This document shows positions 33,060 to 41,642 of a DNA stretch of 64,000 nt, piece after piece (position 1 is the stretch's first letter; each line of letters begins with the position of its first letter). The notes under the pieces are model-generated. The model ran no database searches, had not been told where the DNA came from, and saw only the letters and a program-made list of their open reading frames with translations. Origin of the DNA: Streptomyces sp. MJM8645 (GTDB lineage Bacteria; Actinomycetota; Actinomycetes; Streptomycetales; Streptomycetaceae). Both the position numbers and the translations under genes were made by a program. Location of the stretch: the NCBI RefSeq assembly GCF_001625365.1, contig NZ_LJJF01000001.1, positions 62,001 through 126,000 on the forward strand. The letters run 5' to 3'.

Positions 33060-34855
33060 GGGTGGCCTCCGGTGGTCACGAGAACCGTGAAGCCGCAGCC
33101 GTCCAGGGCGTTCGCCAGGGGGCGGGCGGCGGCGGTGGCGGGCTGCCAGGGGTCGGCGCGCAGCCCGGTCAGGCGGCCCAGGGATTCGCGCAACGCCGCT
33201 TCCCGGCGCGCGAGTTCGGTGATCCAGCGGTCCGTCCAGCCCTCGTCCGTCCAGCCCGGGTCCGTCCAGCCTGGCTCCGGGCGGCCTGGGTCCGGGCGGC
33301 CTGGGTCCGGGCGGCCGGCCGGCTGCCGCCGGGCGGCGAGCGGGGCGGCGGCGCCGGTGAGGGTGGTGTGGTGGGCGGCGGACAGGCCGTGGCCGGCGGC
33401 CATGAGGCGGGTCAGGGCGGACAGGGCGGCGACGGCGACCGCGTCGGCGGGGGTGGCCTCGACGGCCCGGCCGAGGACAGTGCCGGCGGTGGCCACGACG
33501 GCCAGGAAGGCCTGCTCGTCGGCCAGTTGGCCGAGCTCAAGCTCGGGAGCGTGGCCGAGGCGCCGGGCCAGCACCGCCCACCAGTGCGCCGCCTGGGGGT
33601 GCTCCCGCCAGGCGGCCCACGCGAGGGGGCGGCCCTCGGACGGGCAGGCGTGGGCCGCGCGGCGCAGGGCCCGGCCGAGTGCGTGGTCCGGGTCGGCGCC
33701 CACGACTGGGGCGGTCGGGTCGAGTGCGGCCAGCCCGAGTTCGGCGGCCCGGCAGGCGGCGGCCAGCCGGGCCAGGTCCGTCCGGGCCGCACCGGCCACC
33801 AGAGTGCCGGCGGGTGTGCGGCAGGAGACCAGGGCCGCCGGCAGTTGCGGCAGGCCACCGGGCGAGGGCGCCTCGAGTACGCCGAGGCGCGGATCGCCGA
33901 GTGCGGTGACCCTGCGCAGGGCCTCGGCCAGGCCGTCGGGCGGCCCGGCGGTACGGCCCGGGCCCGCCGCCCACGGGTGGTAGTCGGCGCGCGGCGGGCG
34001 GGCCTCGGCCACCAGCACCGCCGGGCGGCCGACGAGCAGCCGCGGATCGCCGTCCGGATCGCCCGGGTCCGGCAGGCCGGCGACCGCGCAGAGCAGCCGC
34101 TGCGCCGTCGCGGCGGCGAGCAGGGCGGGGAGCGTCGCGGGTGGTGGACCCGCACCCGCCGGCGTGGCGTCCGCCCGCAGGCGGGCCGAGACGGCGGCGG
34201 CGTCCGCGCGGACGCGGGCCGGGTCGGCGGGCGCGGTCACGAAGCCGCCGTCCGCGTCGCACTGCATGGCGACCGCCACCGGCGGATCGCTCACGGCGGC
34301 CACCACCCGCCCGACGGGCAGGCCGGCCTCGGCGAGGACGGTCGACTCCGCCCCGCCCCGGGCGAGGGCCCGCGCCACCGCCCGGGCACCCGGCCCGTCG
34401 GGGTCCGCGGCGGACACCACCGGGCGGGCCGCGGCCAGGGCCGCCGCGGCTGCCGCGGGCCGGGCGGCCACCGAGGCGGGCCACGGCGGGAGTTCGCGGC
34501 CGTCGGGGCGGCCCGGCCGGTCGGCGCCGTCGGGGTGGTCAGCGCGGTCGGGGTGGTCGGGGTGGTCGGGGTGGTCGGCGTTCCCGGGGCGGCCCGGCTG
34601 GTCGACCAGCAGGTCGTACTCGCGCAGGCGTGCGGTCACCGTGGCGAGCGCCGCCTCCACCCGGGCCGGAACGGCCTCCGGGTGCCCGTCCGCCTCGGGG
34701 CCCAGCCGGGCCTCCAGGAGCTTCCACAGGGCCGGCAGCGCCCGACTGCCCTCCAGGGTGAGGCTGGTACCGCGCCCCCGCAGATGCAGCCCGTCGCGCA
34801 GCGGCGTCACCGCCACGCCCGGGCGCAGCCGGGGACGGGGCTCCGGGGCCGTCAT
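33056..34855 (-). CDS. LazD-like cyclodehydratase partner (leader-peptide-binding protein)
   Basis: A 599-residue protein between the pyridine synthase and YcaO genes, overlapping both by ATGA. The N-terminus (LRPGVAVTPLRDGLHLRGRGTSLTLEG) is like the RRE winged-helix that binds the leader peptide in TOMM cyclodehydratases. A central region resembles a ThiF/E1-like Rossmann fold without obvious ATP motifs. Two stretches are low-complexity: an Asp-His-Pro repeat near residues 108-135 and a PDPGRPDPGRP/GWTD repeat near 530-555, both from DNA-level repeats. In lactazole, LazD and LazE work together as the cyclodehydratase. Confidence 0.85.
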   Translation of the reverse strand: MTAPEPRPRLRPGVAVTPLRDGLHLRGRGTSLTLEGSRALPALWKLLEARLGPEADGHPEAVPARVEAALATVTARLREYDLLVDQPGRPGNADHPDHPDHPDRADHPDGADRPGRPDGRELPPWPASVAARPAAAAAALAAARPVVSAADPDGPGARAVARALARGGAESTVLAEAGLPVGRVVAAVSDPPVAVAMQCDADGGFVTAPADPARVRADAAAVSARLRADATPAGAGPPPATLPALLAAATAQRLLCAVAGLPDPGDPDGDPRLLVGRPAVLVAEARPPRADYHPWAAGPGRTAGPPDGLAEALRRVTALGDPRLGVLEAPSPGGLPQLPAALVSCRTPAGTLVAGAARTDLARLAAACRAAELGLAALDPTAPVVGADPDHALGRALRRAAHACPSEGRPLAWAAWREHPQAAHWWAVLARRLGHAPELELGQLADEQAFLAVVATAGTVLGRAVEATPADAVAVAALSALTRLMAAGHGLSAAHHTTLTGAAAPLAARRQPAGRPDPGRPDPGRPEPGWTDPGWTDEGWTDRWITELARREAALRESLGRLTGLRADPWQPATAAARPLANALDGCGFTVLVTTGGHP

Positions 34856-36015
34856 GCCGCCCCCTCGACCACGGCGATCACCTCGTCGACCCGGTCCCGC
34901 CACTGGTGCCCGGTGAGCTCCGGCACGCTGCGCACCACCAGATGGGCGGCGAGGTAGCGTTCCACCGGCCGGACGTCACAGATCGCGAGCAGCCTGTACA
35001 GGCCGTTGGTGCAGGCCCGGTAGATCAGGTAGTCGGGGCGGCTCCACATCGTGCCCGCCGGGTCCGACCGGTGCAGCAGCTGGTGGAACTCGCTGTAGAC
35101 GGTACGCAGTTCGGGGTTCCACCGTTCGGCGGTGGCCCGGTCCCCGAGCGCGGCGGCGCGGTCCCGGTACTCCGACCGGTCGCCGCCGAGGTCGGCCCCG
35201 GCCGCCAGCAGTTCCTCCGCCCGGCGCCAGGCCGTCGCCGACCAGCGCGCCCAGTCCCGCTCCCAGCCCTTCGCCCCGCCGTCGACGATCCGGCCGACCA
35301 GTGCCGTGACGGCCCGGCCGCTCCCCTCCCAGTGCCGCTCGAACGCGTCCCGCAGCCGCCCGTCCGGATCCTCGTGGACGAGGAAGTCCTCCAGGTGCGA
35401 GAGGAAGGAGTAGTGACCGCCGATCAGCCCGTCCGGGTGGGCGGCCGCATGCGCCGCCAGCGCCGCCGCCACCAGTTGGACCCTGGCCTGCGGCGTGTCG
35501 CCGTGCGCCCCGAGGAAGTCGCAGGCGGAGCCGACGGCGGGCAGTCCGAGTCGCAGCAGTTCGTCCCGCAGAGCCGCCGCGTCGGGCCCGAGCAGCGCGT
35601 CCAGGGAGGTCGCGGCCCCGGCCTCGACGGGCTCCACCCGGACGGTGTTGTCCGGCACCAGCGGACCGTAGGGCGGCGCGACCAGCTCGACCCGCCCGGC
35701 GACGGCCGCCTCCGCCAGCACCTGGGCGTCGGTCCGGTCCGCGACGGACGGATGGGCGGCCGTCCACGCCCGCAGCGCCGCCGCGGAACGCTCGGCCGCG
35801 GCGGCCACCCGGTCGGCCGGGCCGGACAGCCGCAGGCGCAGGTGCGGTCCGAACCGCCAGTGCCGCTCGACGTGCACGCCCAGGCCGTCCCCCGCCGCCT
35901 GCCGGGCCAACGGCAGCACGGCCTCGCGCAACGCCCGGGCTTTGGTGGGCTGGTAGTAGTACAGGACCACGTCACACGCCGTCACGGCCCGCGGGCCACC
36001 GGCCGGATCACTCAT
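34852..36015 (-). CDS. LazC-like thiopeptide [4+2] pyridine synthase
   Basis: A 387-residue protein of the Lant_dehydr_C-related pyridine synthase group (TclM/TbtD/LazC). It begins with CDVVLYYYQPTKARALREAV, then HWRFGPHLRLRLSGP, and has SEFHQLLHRSDPAGTMWSR and a C-terminal LAICDVRPVERYLAAHLV. These enzymes join two dehydroalanines in a formal aza-cycloaddition, close the macrocycle and release the leader. The ATG at 36015 has GAGGAGG 6 nt upstream. The gap to the LazB-like gene holds a 14-bp tandem repeat. The stop overlaps the LazD-like start. Confidence 0.9.
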   Translation of the reverse strand: MSDPAGGPRAVTACDVVLYYYQPTKARALREAVLPLARQAAGDGLGVHVERHWRFGPHLRLRLSGPADRVAAAAERSAAALRAWTAAHPSVADRTDAQVLAEAAVAGRVELVAPPYGPLVPDNTVRVEPVEAGAATSLDALLGPDAAALRDELLRLGLPAVGSACDFLGAHGDTPQARVQLVAAALAAHAAAHPDGLIGGHYSFLSHLEDFLVHEDPDGRLRDAFERHWEGSGRAVTALVGRIVDGGAKGWERDWARWSATAWRRAEELLAAGADLGGDRSEYRDRAAALGDRATAERWNPELRTVYSEFHQLLHRSDPAGTMWSRPDYLIYRACTNGLYRLLAICDVRPVERYLAAHLVVRSVPELTGHQWRDRVDEVIAVVEGAA

Positions 36016-36036
36016 CGAACGCCTCCTCGACGCTGC

Positions 36037-36078
36037 ACGGATGGACCTCTACGGATGGGCCTGCACGGATGGGACTTC
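36037..36078. repeat. Three 14-bp tandem repeats between LazB-like and LazC-like genes
   Basis: The octamer ACGGATGG recurs at 36037, 36051 and 36065 with a strict 14-bp period, each followed by a variable hexamer. It lies in the 94-bp spacer just upstream of the LazC-like ribosome site. The regular spacing could mark a regulator or translational control element, or simple slippage. Confidence 0.6.
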
Positions 36079-36109
36079 GTCTCCACTGCGGCCCCGGTGC
36101 GGCGGCCGC

Positions 36110-38803
36110 TCACCACTGGCTGCCGCCGGGCCCTGTCCGGGCGGTCACCCCACGCCCCGCCGGGGCGGCGGTGGGCCGGGCAGGGCGGTACGTCTCGGCG
36201 ACGAGTTCCACGGCCCCGGTCGGCCGGGGCCGGCCACCGAGCGCCGGCAGGGCCTCTTCGAGGACGACGCCGCGGGGGTGGCGGGTGAGCCATTTGGCGA
36301 GGTGGTGCAGGTGGAGGGGGTTGCCGAGGTCGACCGGCTGCGGTTTGGGGGCGCGCAGCCGGGCGATGAAGGCGTCGACGGCGTGACCCTCTGCGGGGCC
36401 GGCTGCGGGGCCGTCCGGCACGGGGTGCAGGAACAGCTGCTCGGGGAGGTCGAGGAGGGCCCGCCAGCGGGCGGCGGTGGCCGCGGGCACGTCGCCGGGG
36501 CCGGTCTCGGCGGCGAGGTCGGCGCGCAGGGCGTCGAGGACGGCCGCGGGCAGGTGCCAGCGGCGGCGGGCGAGGACGACGTGGCGGTGGCGCAGCCGGG
36601 GTGTGCGGGTGACGGTGCCGCCGGGAGCGGGCAGGGTGGTGCGGGGCAGCAGCGGGCGGAAGTCGACGATGCCGTTGGGGTGGTCGGCGAGGAGGGGTGC
36701 GAGCCGTTGCGGCAGCATGATCGGCGCGAGGAAGCCCAGGTAGAGCACGTCGAGGGCTTCACCGGTGGTGCGCAGCCGGAACCGGAGCTGATCGGTGGCG
36801 GGGTCGTGGACGAGGTCGAGGTCCGGTTCGGCGAGGTTGGTCCAGCGGCGGTCGGGGCCGATCTCGTCGGCGAGCAGCCGGGGGTGGAGGTTGGCGTTGA
36901 AGCCGCCGACCGGGCGGATCTGGGCGGCGCGGGCGCCGTCGCCGAGGCCGCGGCGGATCTGCCGGGCGACGTCGGCGGCCTGTGGCGTGCCGGCGTCGAG
37001 GAAGCGGCTGGTGAAGCGCCCCCAGCCGCCGTAGACGTGGTTGACGCACAACAGGCCGTCGGCGAGGTCGTGCTGGACGAACCAGGAGTAGCTGAGCGGC
37101 CGGGCGGCGGTCCAGTCCGGCAGGCGGGCGGCCAGGGCGCGGATCCGGTCGGCGGGCAGCACCAGCTCGCCGTCGACCACGGGTGTGGCGGTGAACTCCT
37201 CCCGCAGGAGGCGCAGTTCCGGCGGTCCGGCGGTCCGTCCGGCGTCCGCCCAGGCTTCGCCGGCATCGGCGCCGAACTCCCACGGGGTGGCGCAGACGCC
37301 GCCGACGCCGTAGCGGGCGACGAAGCGGTCCCGGGCCGCCCGGCGCATCAGGTGGCCGAGGTCGAACAGCTCTGCCAGGGCGGTGAGTTCGCCGAGCGCG
37401 GCCCGGTCGGCGCCGTCCAGGTCGTGTCCGGTCGACCGCGGGCCGGGCTGGATCGGCCGGGCAGGCCCCAGCCGGGGCCGCGGCGGCGCTGCGGCGTGGA
37501 CGTCCTCGGTGAGCACCGTGAGGGGCGCGGCGTCGGGCGGGACGGGCCGACCGGCGTCGGCGAGCAGCCGGCGCCAGTCGGCGGCGAGAGCGGCGAGCAG
37601 CGCCGGGCGCTGCTCCGCCTGGGTCTTCTCGAACTGGGCTGTGTGATCGGCGAGTTGGTGGAGGCACCGGCTCAGGTCGGCGTCCTCGGGCCACTGCCGC
37701 AACCAGTCGCCGAGGCGTCGCAGCGGGTCCTGGTCCTGCGGATCGACGGGGTCGGCGGGCACGAGCAGCCGGGCGTCGAGGAGTTGTCCGACGAACCGGT
37801 GCACGGCCGGGTCGCCGCCGGCGCGGCCGAGGGCGGCGGTGAGCCGCTCGGCGAGCCGGGCCGGAGTGTCCGGGGTGTCGGAGAGCGCGCCGAGGAGCGC
37901 CAGTTCGGGGCGGGCCGCGAGTTCGACCTCCTCCTCGCGGGTGACCAGGTAGCGGCCGCCGGCGAACACCACCCGGGTGCGGGCGTAGCGGGCGCGGTCG
38001 CCGTCGATCCGGGCGGCGCTGGCCATCCGGTGCGGCAGGGTGCGACTGCGACGGGGTTCGTCGAGCAGGGCCTGGACGAGGGCTCCGACCAGCGTCCGGT
38101 TCTCCTTGACGACCGCGCGCGGGGCGGTGTCGCCGCCCGCCGCCCAGCCGACGGCGGTGAACCAGGAGAGCGGGCTGGTCTTGCTGGTGGCCCGCAGGGC
38201 GTGGCGCAGCACCGCGGCCTCCTCCTTGCGCGCCCGGCCCCGCCGCTCCCCCGCCGCACCGCCGCCGCGCGCCGTGTTGCCGACTGCGCGCAGCAGGTCG
38301 GCGCTGGTGAGGGCGACGGCACGGGTGAACGCGGGTGAGCGGCAGAGTTCGGCGAGGGCGGCGCGTTCGGCGGCCAGTGCGGGCGCGACGGCGGCGGCGA
38401 GGTCGTCGAGCAGGCTGGTACGCCGCGCGCGCAGCTCCAGCCACTCGGCGAGGCGCGGGGTTCGGGCGGGGAGGTCGGCGAGCCGGGCGAGCAGGGCGGC
38501 GCGCGGCGGGCGCCCGTTGTGCAGGTCGCGGCGCAAGGGGAGCACGACCTGCCGGTGGAACGCCTCGCCGTGGCCGGCGCGGCCGGCGTGGAGGTCGTCG
38601 CAGAGGGCGGGCCGCAGGGCGGCGTCCGCGGCTTCGACGGCGGTGAGCCGGGCCAGCAGGGCCCGGACGACGGCGGCCGGGGCCGACTGGGCGGGGCGGG
38701 CGAGGACGGTGGCGCGCACCAGGGTGTACGGCGCGGTGCTGACGGGTGGCGGCGCCGGGGCCTCCTGCGGCCGGGCGGGGTGGGTCAGGGCTCGGTGCGG
38801 CAT
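36110..38803 (-). CDS. LazB-like Ser/Thr glutamylating dehydratase (LanB N-terminal type)
   Basis: An 897-residue LanB-type protein with the Lant_dehydr_N hallmarks: LRATSKTSPLSWFTAVGW, RMASAARIDGDRARYARTRV, a RFVARYGVGGVC motif and, near the C-terminal third, FNANLHPRLLADEIG. In lactazole and other thiopeptide pathways this subunit transfers glutamate from Glu-tRNA to core Ser residues, and the separate elimination domain (here in the LazF-like fusion) completes dehydration. The ATG at 38803 follows GGAGGG 8 nt upstream. It is 137 bp downstream of the second precursor, on the same strand. Confidence 0.92.
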   Translation of the reverse strand: MPHRALTHPARPQEAPAPPPVSTAPYTLVRATVLARPAQSAPAAVVRALLARLTAVEAADAALRPALCDDLHAGRAGHGEAFHRQVVLPLRRDLHNGRPPRAALLARLADLPARTPRLAEWLELRARRTSLLDDLAAAVAPALAAERAALAELCRSPAFTRAVALTSADLLRAVGNTARGGGAAGERRGRARKEEAAVLRHALRATSKTSPLSWFTAVGWAAGGDTAPRAVVKENRTLVGALVQALLDEPRRSRTLPHRMASAARIDGDRARYARTRVVFAGGRYLVTREEEVELAARPELALLGALSDTPDTPARLAERLTAALGRAGGDPAVHRFVGQLLDARLLVPADPVDPQDQDPLRRLGDWLRQWPEDADLSRCLHQLADHTAQFEKTQAEQRPALLAALAADWRRLLADAGRPVPPDAAPLTVLTEDVHAAAPPRPRLGPARPIQPGPRSTGHDLDGADRAALGELTALAELFDLGHLMRRAARDRFVARYGVGGVCATPWEFGADAGEAWADAGRTAGPPELRLLREEFTATPVVDGELVLPADRIRALAARLPDWTAARPLSYSWFVQHDLADGLLCVNHVYGGWGRFTSRFLDAGTPQAADVARQIRRGLGDGARAAQIRPVGGFNANLHPRLLADEIGPDRRWTNLAEPDLDLVHDPATDQLRFRLRTTGEALDVLYLGFLAPIMLPQRLAPLLADHPNGIVDFRPLLPRTTLPAPGGTVTRTPRLRHRHVVLARRRWHLPAAVLDALRADLAAETGPGDVPAATAARWRALLDLPEQLFLHPVPDGPAAGPAEGHAVDAFIARLRAPKPQPVDLGNPLHLHHLAKWLTRHPRGVVLEEALPALGGRPRPTGAVELVAETYRPARPTAAPAGRGVTARTGPGGSQW

Positions 38804-38940
38804 GGCGGGCTCCCTCCGACGGACCCGTGGGGCGGACAGACCTGGGTACTGCTCGTCTCGGCCGTGGCGTGCGGCCGCCCCGGGTAGGGGCGGCCGCACG
38901 CCGACACGCGCTGTTCAACGGGGACTTGGCGACGCCGGGC

Positions 38941-39120
38941 TCAGAAGGTCTGGGTCGGCGGGTGCGGAGCGGCGCAGGAAGACGATCCGCAGGAGCTGGA
39001 GCTGGGTGCCCCGGAGGCGCCCGTCTCGGGCAGGGCGACGGTGTCGCGCAGCGCGGTGACGGTCAGCTCGCCGAGGTCGAGGTCGTCGAGGGCGAGGACG
39101 TCCTCGAAGTGGTCCGACAT
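38941..39120 (-). CDS. Thiopeptide precursor with divergent core (second lactazole-type peptide)
   Basis: A 59-residue peptide, missed by length-limited gene calling. The leader shares DDLDLGELTVTALRDTVALP (about residues 12-31) with the neighbouring lactazole-like precursor. After ETGA the likely core begins at Ser36: S-G-A-P, then SSSSCGSSSCAAPHPP and TQTF. The core is rich in Ser with two Cys and lacks the Trp and SCSC of lactazole. The conserved SSC-A motif is one residue further from core Ser1 than in lactazole, so the [4+2] partner would be Ser13 and the ring 35-membered by inference. It lies 37 bp after the first precursor in the operon. Confidence 0.88.
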   Translation of the reverse strand: MSDHFEDVLALDDLDLGELTVTALRDTVALPETGASGAPSSSSCGSSSCAAPHPPTQTF

Positions 39121-39157
39121 GTGGTCTCCCGGATGTTCGAGATGAATTGACGGATGG

Positions 39158-39355
39158 TCAGAACGAGTCCGCGCCGGGCAGGTTCGGCTGGGCGCAGGAG
39201 GACGAGGCCTGGCAGGAGCAGGACCCCCAGGACCCGCCGTTCTCCGGCAGGGCGACGGTGTCGCGCAGCGCGGTGACGGTCAGCTCGCTGAGGTCCAGGT
39301 CCTGGAGGTCGAGGCCCGGGGTGGATGTGGACGCGGACATGGCGATGTCGGACAT
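39158..39355 (-). CDS. Lactazole-like thiopeptide precursor (LazA-like)
   Basis: A 65-residue peptide. The leader contains LDLQDLDLSELTVTALRDTV followed by ALPENGG, and the core starts SWGSCSCQASSSCAQP before ending NLPGADSF. The first 16 core residues are, as I recall them, identical to those of lactazole precursor LazA; only the tail differs. Ser1 and Ser12 would be the two dehydroalanines joined by the LazC-like enzyme to give the 32-membered lactazole ring. The ATG at 39355 has AAAGGAG 6 nt upstream. It is the first gene of the biosynthetic operon and the template for the five enzymes downstream. Confidence 0.95.
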   Translation of the reverse strand: MSDIAMSASTSTPGLDLQDLDLSELTVTALRDTVALPENGGSWGSCSCQASSSCAQPNLPGADSF

Positions 39356-39679
39356 ATCGGACTCCTTTGGGGTGGCGGGCGAGGCCGAGGTGCGCTTGTG
39401 GCGGCGTGGGGGCCAAGGGTGTACCGGCCCCCGGGGTGCGGCGGCGCACGCGGATCGTCCTGACCCCGGCGTCGCGCCGCCCACCGGCGACTCTAGGCCT
39501 CGGCCGGCCGCGCCGGACCCGGGCGCTCGGCACATTGGCCGGATGCCCACCTCCCCCGGCGCAACACCGGCTCCTGCCTCAGCCGCACTTGAGCGAGCCG
39601 TGACCGGCGCTCCGGCGCACACCTCCCCATGGCGGCCGGGCCCGCCGTCCGCTCGGGCGCCCCGGCCGATCCGCTGCGG
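39356..39679. other. Leader/promoter region of the thiopeptide operon
   Basis: The 324 bp upstream of the first precursor contain no gene. They likely hold the promoter for the minus-strand precursor-LazB-F operon and the end of the flavoprotein gene transcript. I saw no perfect palindrome longer than 6 bp, so no operator is proposed. Confidence 0.45.
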
Positions 39680-40918
39680 TCAGTCCTGCGGGGTGAACGA
39701 CTCCAGGTAGGCGGCCGCCTTCGCGGGGTCGAGGAACCACTGCTCCAGGTCGGCCGGGTCGTTGAAGGCGTTGGCGAACCGGTCGGCGACGGGCGGGAGT
39801 TGACCGGCGGCGCCGAGCAGGTGCAGGACGTGCTCGGGCGGCGGCGCGAGCATCGCGTTGCTCCAGACGGTGCTGGGGCGCACGGCCTGCCAGAAGCGGT
39901 CGAAGGCGGCCCGCATGAAGTCGCGGTCGAACGGCTTGTCGCCGTGGGCGAGGATCGCGTCGAGGTAGCCGGCCGCGCACCGGGCGGCGTTGTTGGAGCC
40001 CTGGCCGGTGATCGGGTCGTTGAGGACGACGACGTCCGCGACGCCCAGCACCGCTCCGCCGCCGGGCAGTTCGCCGACCGGGTGGCGGACGGCGGGGGTG
40101 AAGCGCCCGGCGAGGGTGGCGCCGGCGTCGGTGAGTTCGATTCCGGCCCGGGCGCGGTCGTACTCCCAAGGAGTGAAGGCCTTCATCAGGTCGAGCGTCA
40201 CCCGCAGGTGTTCGGCCGGGTCGCGGACCCCGTCGAAGGCGTCCGCCGGGCCGCCCGGGGCGGCCTCCCAGAGCAGGATGTCGCACGGGCCGGCCGCGGT
40301 CAGCGCCGGCATCACGAACAGTTCGCCGATGCCGGGCACCACGTTGCAGCGGACGGCGGGGAAGTCGTGCTCGGGGCGCGGGCCGAGCCCGTACACGTAG
40401 CTGGCGGCCAGCGCGCGCTGCGGCCGGTCGTACCGGGAGCGCTCGTGGTCGCGCTCGAACATCGCGGCCAGATCGCCCTTTCCGGCCGCGACCAGGACCA
40501 GGTCGTAGGAGCCGGAGAGGTGTTCGAGGTCGCCGACGGTCACCGGGCGGATCACCACCCGGCCGCCGCGCCCGGCGAAGGTCTCCAGCCAGGCGGGCAT
40601 CTTCAGCCGCTGGTCGACGGACTGCGCGGGCGCGTCCAGGCGCCCGACCCAGTCGATCACCCGCGCGGACTGCGGCCCGGCGACGGAGACTCCGAGGCCC
40701 TCGATCCGGGGTGCGGCGTCCGCCCAGAGGTCCAGGCCGAGGTCGCGTTCGGTCCGCAGCGCGGCATCGAACATGCACTGGGTGGACAGCACCCGGCCGC
40801 TGCGGACCGCGTCCGCGTCGCGGTCGGTCATCACCGTCACGTCGTAGCCGTGGGCCTGGAGCCCCAGGGCCAGTTGGAGGCCGGCCTGCCCGGCGCCGAC
40901 GATCAGAACTCTGCGCAT
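39680..40918 (-). CDS. Styrene/indole monooxygenase-like FAD protein (StyA family)
   Basis: A 412-residue flavoprotein with MRRVLIVGAGQAGLQLALGL (FAD GxGxxG, about 6-20), an acidic end in TVMTDRDAD, LKMPAWLETF and YDLVLVAAGKGDLAAMF, and a C-terminal VVVLNDPITGQGSNNAARCAAGYLDAIL. The whole layout follows StyA, a group E two-component monooxygenase that epoxidises styrene or oxidises indole with FADH2 supplied by a separate reductase. No reductase gene is nearby. It is transcribed toward the thiopeptide operon, 324 bp upstream of the first precursor. It could be a tailoring enzyme acting on the core Trp, but could equally be an unrelated detoxification gene. Confidence 0.85.
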   Translation of the reverse strand: MRRVLIVGAGQAGLQLALGLQAHGYDVTVMTDRDADAVRSGRVLSTQCMFDAALRTERDLGLDLWADAAPRIEGLGVSVAGPQSARVIDWVGRLDAPAQSVDQRLKMPAWLETFAGRGGRVVIRPVTVGDLEHLSGSYDLVLVAAGKGDLAAMFERDHERSRYDRPQRALAASYVYGLGPRPEHDFPAVRCNVVPGIGELFVMPALTAAGPCDILLWEAAPGGPADAFDGVRDPAEHLRVTLDLMKAFTPWEYDRARAGIELTDAGATLAGRFTPAVRHPVGELPGGGAVLGVADVVVLNDPITGQGSNNAARCAAGYLDAILAHGDKPFDRDFMRAAFDRFWQAVRPSTVWSNAMLAPPPEHVLHLLGAAGQLPPVADRFANAFNDPADLEQWFLDPAKAAAYLESFTPQD

Positions 40919-41132
40919 CGTCTCCGCTTTCCTGGTTGTACGTCCCGGCCCGGCCTCAACACCCTTCCGTCCGTGGGCTGGTGAGCCCGCAGGGGGCGGT
41001 GGGCGCCGGCCGGCCGCCGGTCGCGCTGCCGGTGGCCTGGATACCAGTCATCGGGCACCGGCGTCCACGGCCTGCGCGCGCGCCCGGCCGGGAACGTCAC
41101 CGTCCGCGGTCGGATGCCCTCGAACAAGCGAT

Positions 41133-41148
41133 TTGAAAAATTCTTCAA
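41133..41148. promoter_or_regulatory. AT-rich inverted repeat TTGAA-N6-TTCAA before phnA-like gene
   Basis: An AT-rich island in GC-rich DNA contains TTGAA AAATTC TTCAA, followed by CATACAT, which could be a -10 element. It is 61 bp upstream of the PhnA-like start and probably marks its promoter, with a possible repressor site. Confidence 0.45.
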
Positions 41149-41208
41149 CTTCATACATGCTGGCGAGCCGCCGACCCCCGGCCCGACCTGAGAGGACAGC
41201 CCGCGCGC

Positions 41209-41568
41209 ATGAGCGACCACCTCCCCCCGTGCCCGTCGTGCTCCAGCGAGTACACCTATGAGATGAACGCCCTCATGGTCTGCCCGGAGTGTGGCCACGA
41301 GTGGATGCCCGCGGCAGGCGGCGCCGCCGAACCGGCCGGCCCGGGCGAGCGGGTGATCCGGGACGCGGTCGGCAACGTGCTCAGCGACGGCGACACCGTG
41401 ACCGTCGTCAAGGCCCTCAAGGTCAAGGGCAGCGTCTCCGGCATCAAGGCGGGCACCAAGGTCCGCAACATCCGCCTGGTCGACGGCGTCGACGGCCACG
41501 ACATCGACTGCCGGATCGAGGGGTTCGGCGCGATGCAGCTCAAGTCGAGCGTGGTCAAGAAGGCCTGA
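41209..41568 (+). CDS. PhnA-family zinc-ribbon protein
   Basis: A 119-residue protein with an N-terminal zinc ribbon (Cys8, 11, 25, 28) and the PhnA core [20 protein letters not shown], then [20 protein letters not shown] and the ending [11 protein letters not shown]. The family was named for phosphonate use in E. coli, but most members, this one included, lack phosphonate genes around them and have no proven role. The ATG at 41209 is the natural start. A very strong bidirectional hairpin follows the stop. Confidence 0.92.
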   Translation: MSDHLPPCPSCSSEYTYEMNALMVCPECGHEWMPAAGGAAEPAGPGERVIRDAVGNVLSDGDTVTVVKALKVKGSVSGIKAGTKVRNIRLVDGVDGHDIDCRIEGFGAMQLKSSVVKKA

Positions 41569-41586
41569 CCGGGCCCGCGCCCGGCG

Positions 41587-41640
41587 CGAAACGGCGGCGG
41601 CCCGTACGAGCACCTGCTCGTTCGGGCCGCCGCCGTTTCG
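41587..41640. terminator. Long bidirectional hairpin terminator
   Basis: An inverted repeat spanning 54 bp: 18-bp outer arms starting CGAAACGGCGGCGGCCCG, one T-T mismatch, then 6-bp inner arms ACGAGC/GCTCGT around a 4-nt loop. It sits between convergent genes (PhnA-like and an HTH regulator), 2 bp from the latter's stop, so it should end transcription from both sides. Confidence 0.85.
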
Positions 41641-41642
41641 GG

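Noticed and set aside
39158..39622. Longer precursor starting upstream of 39355
   Set aside because: The added residues are not leader-like, while ATG 39355 has a strong AAAGGAG and gives the known lactazole-type leader.
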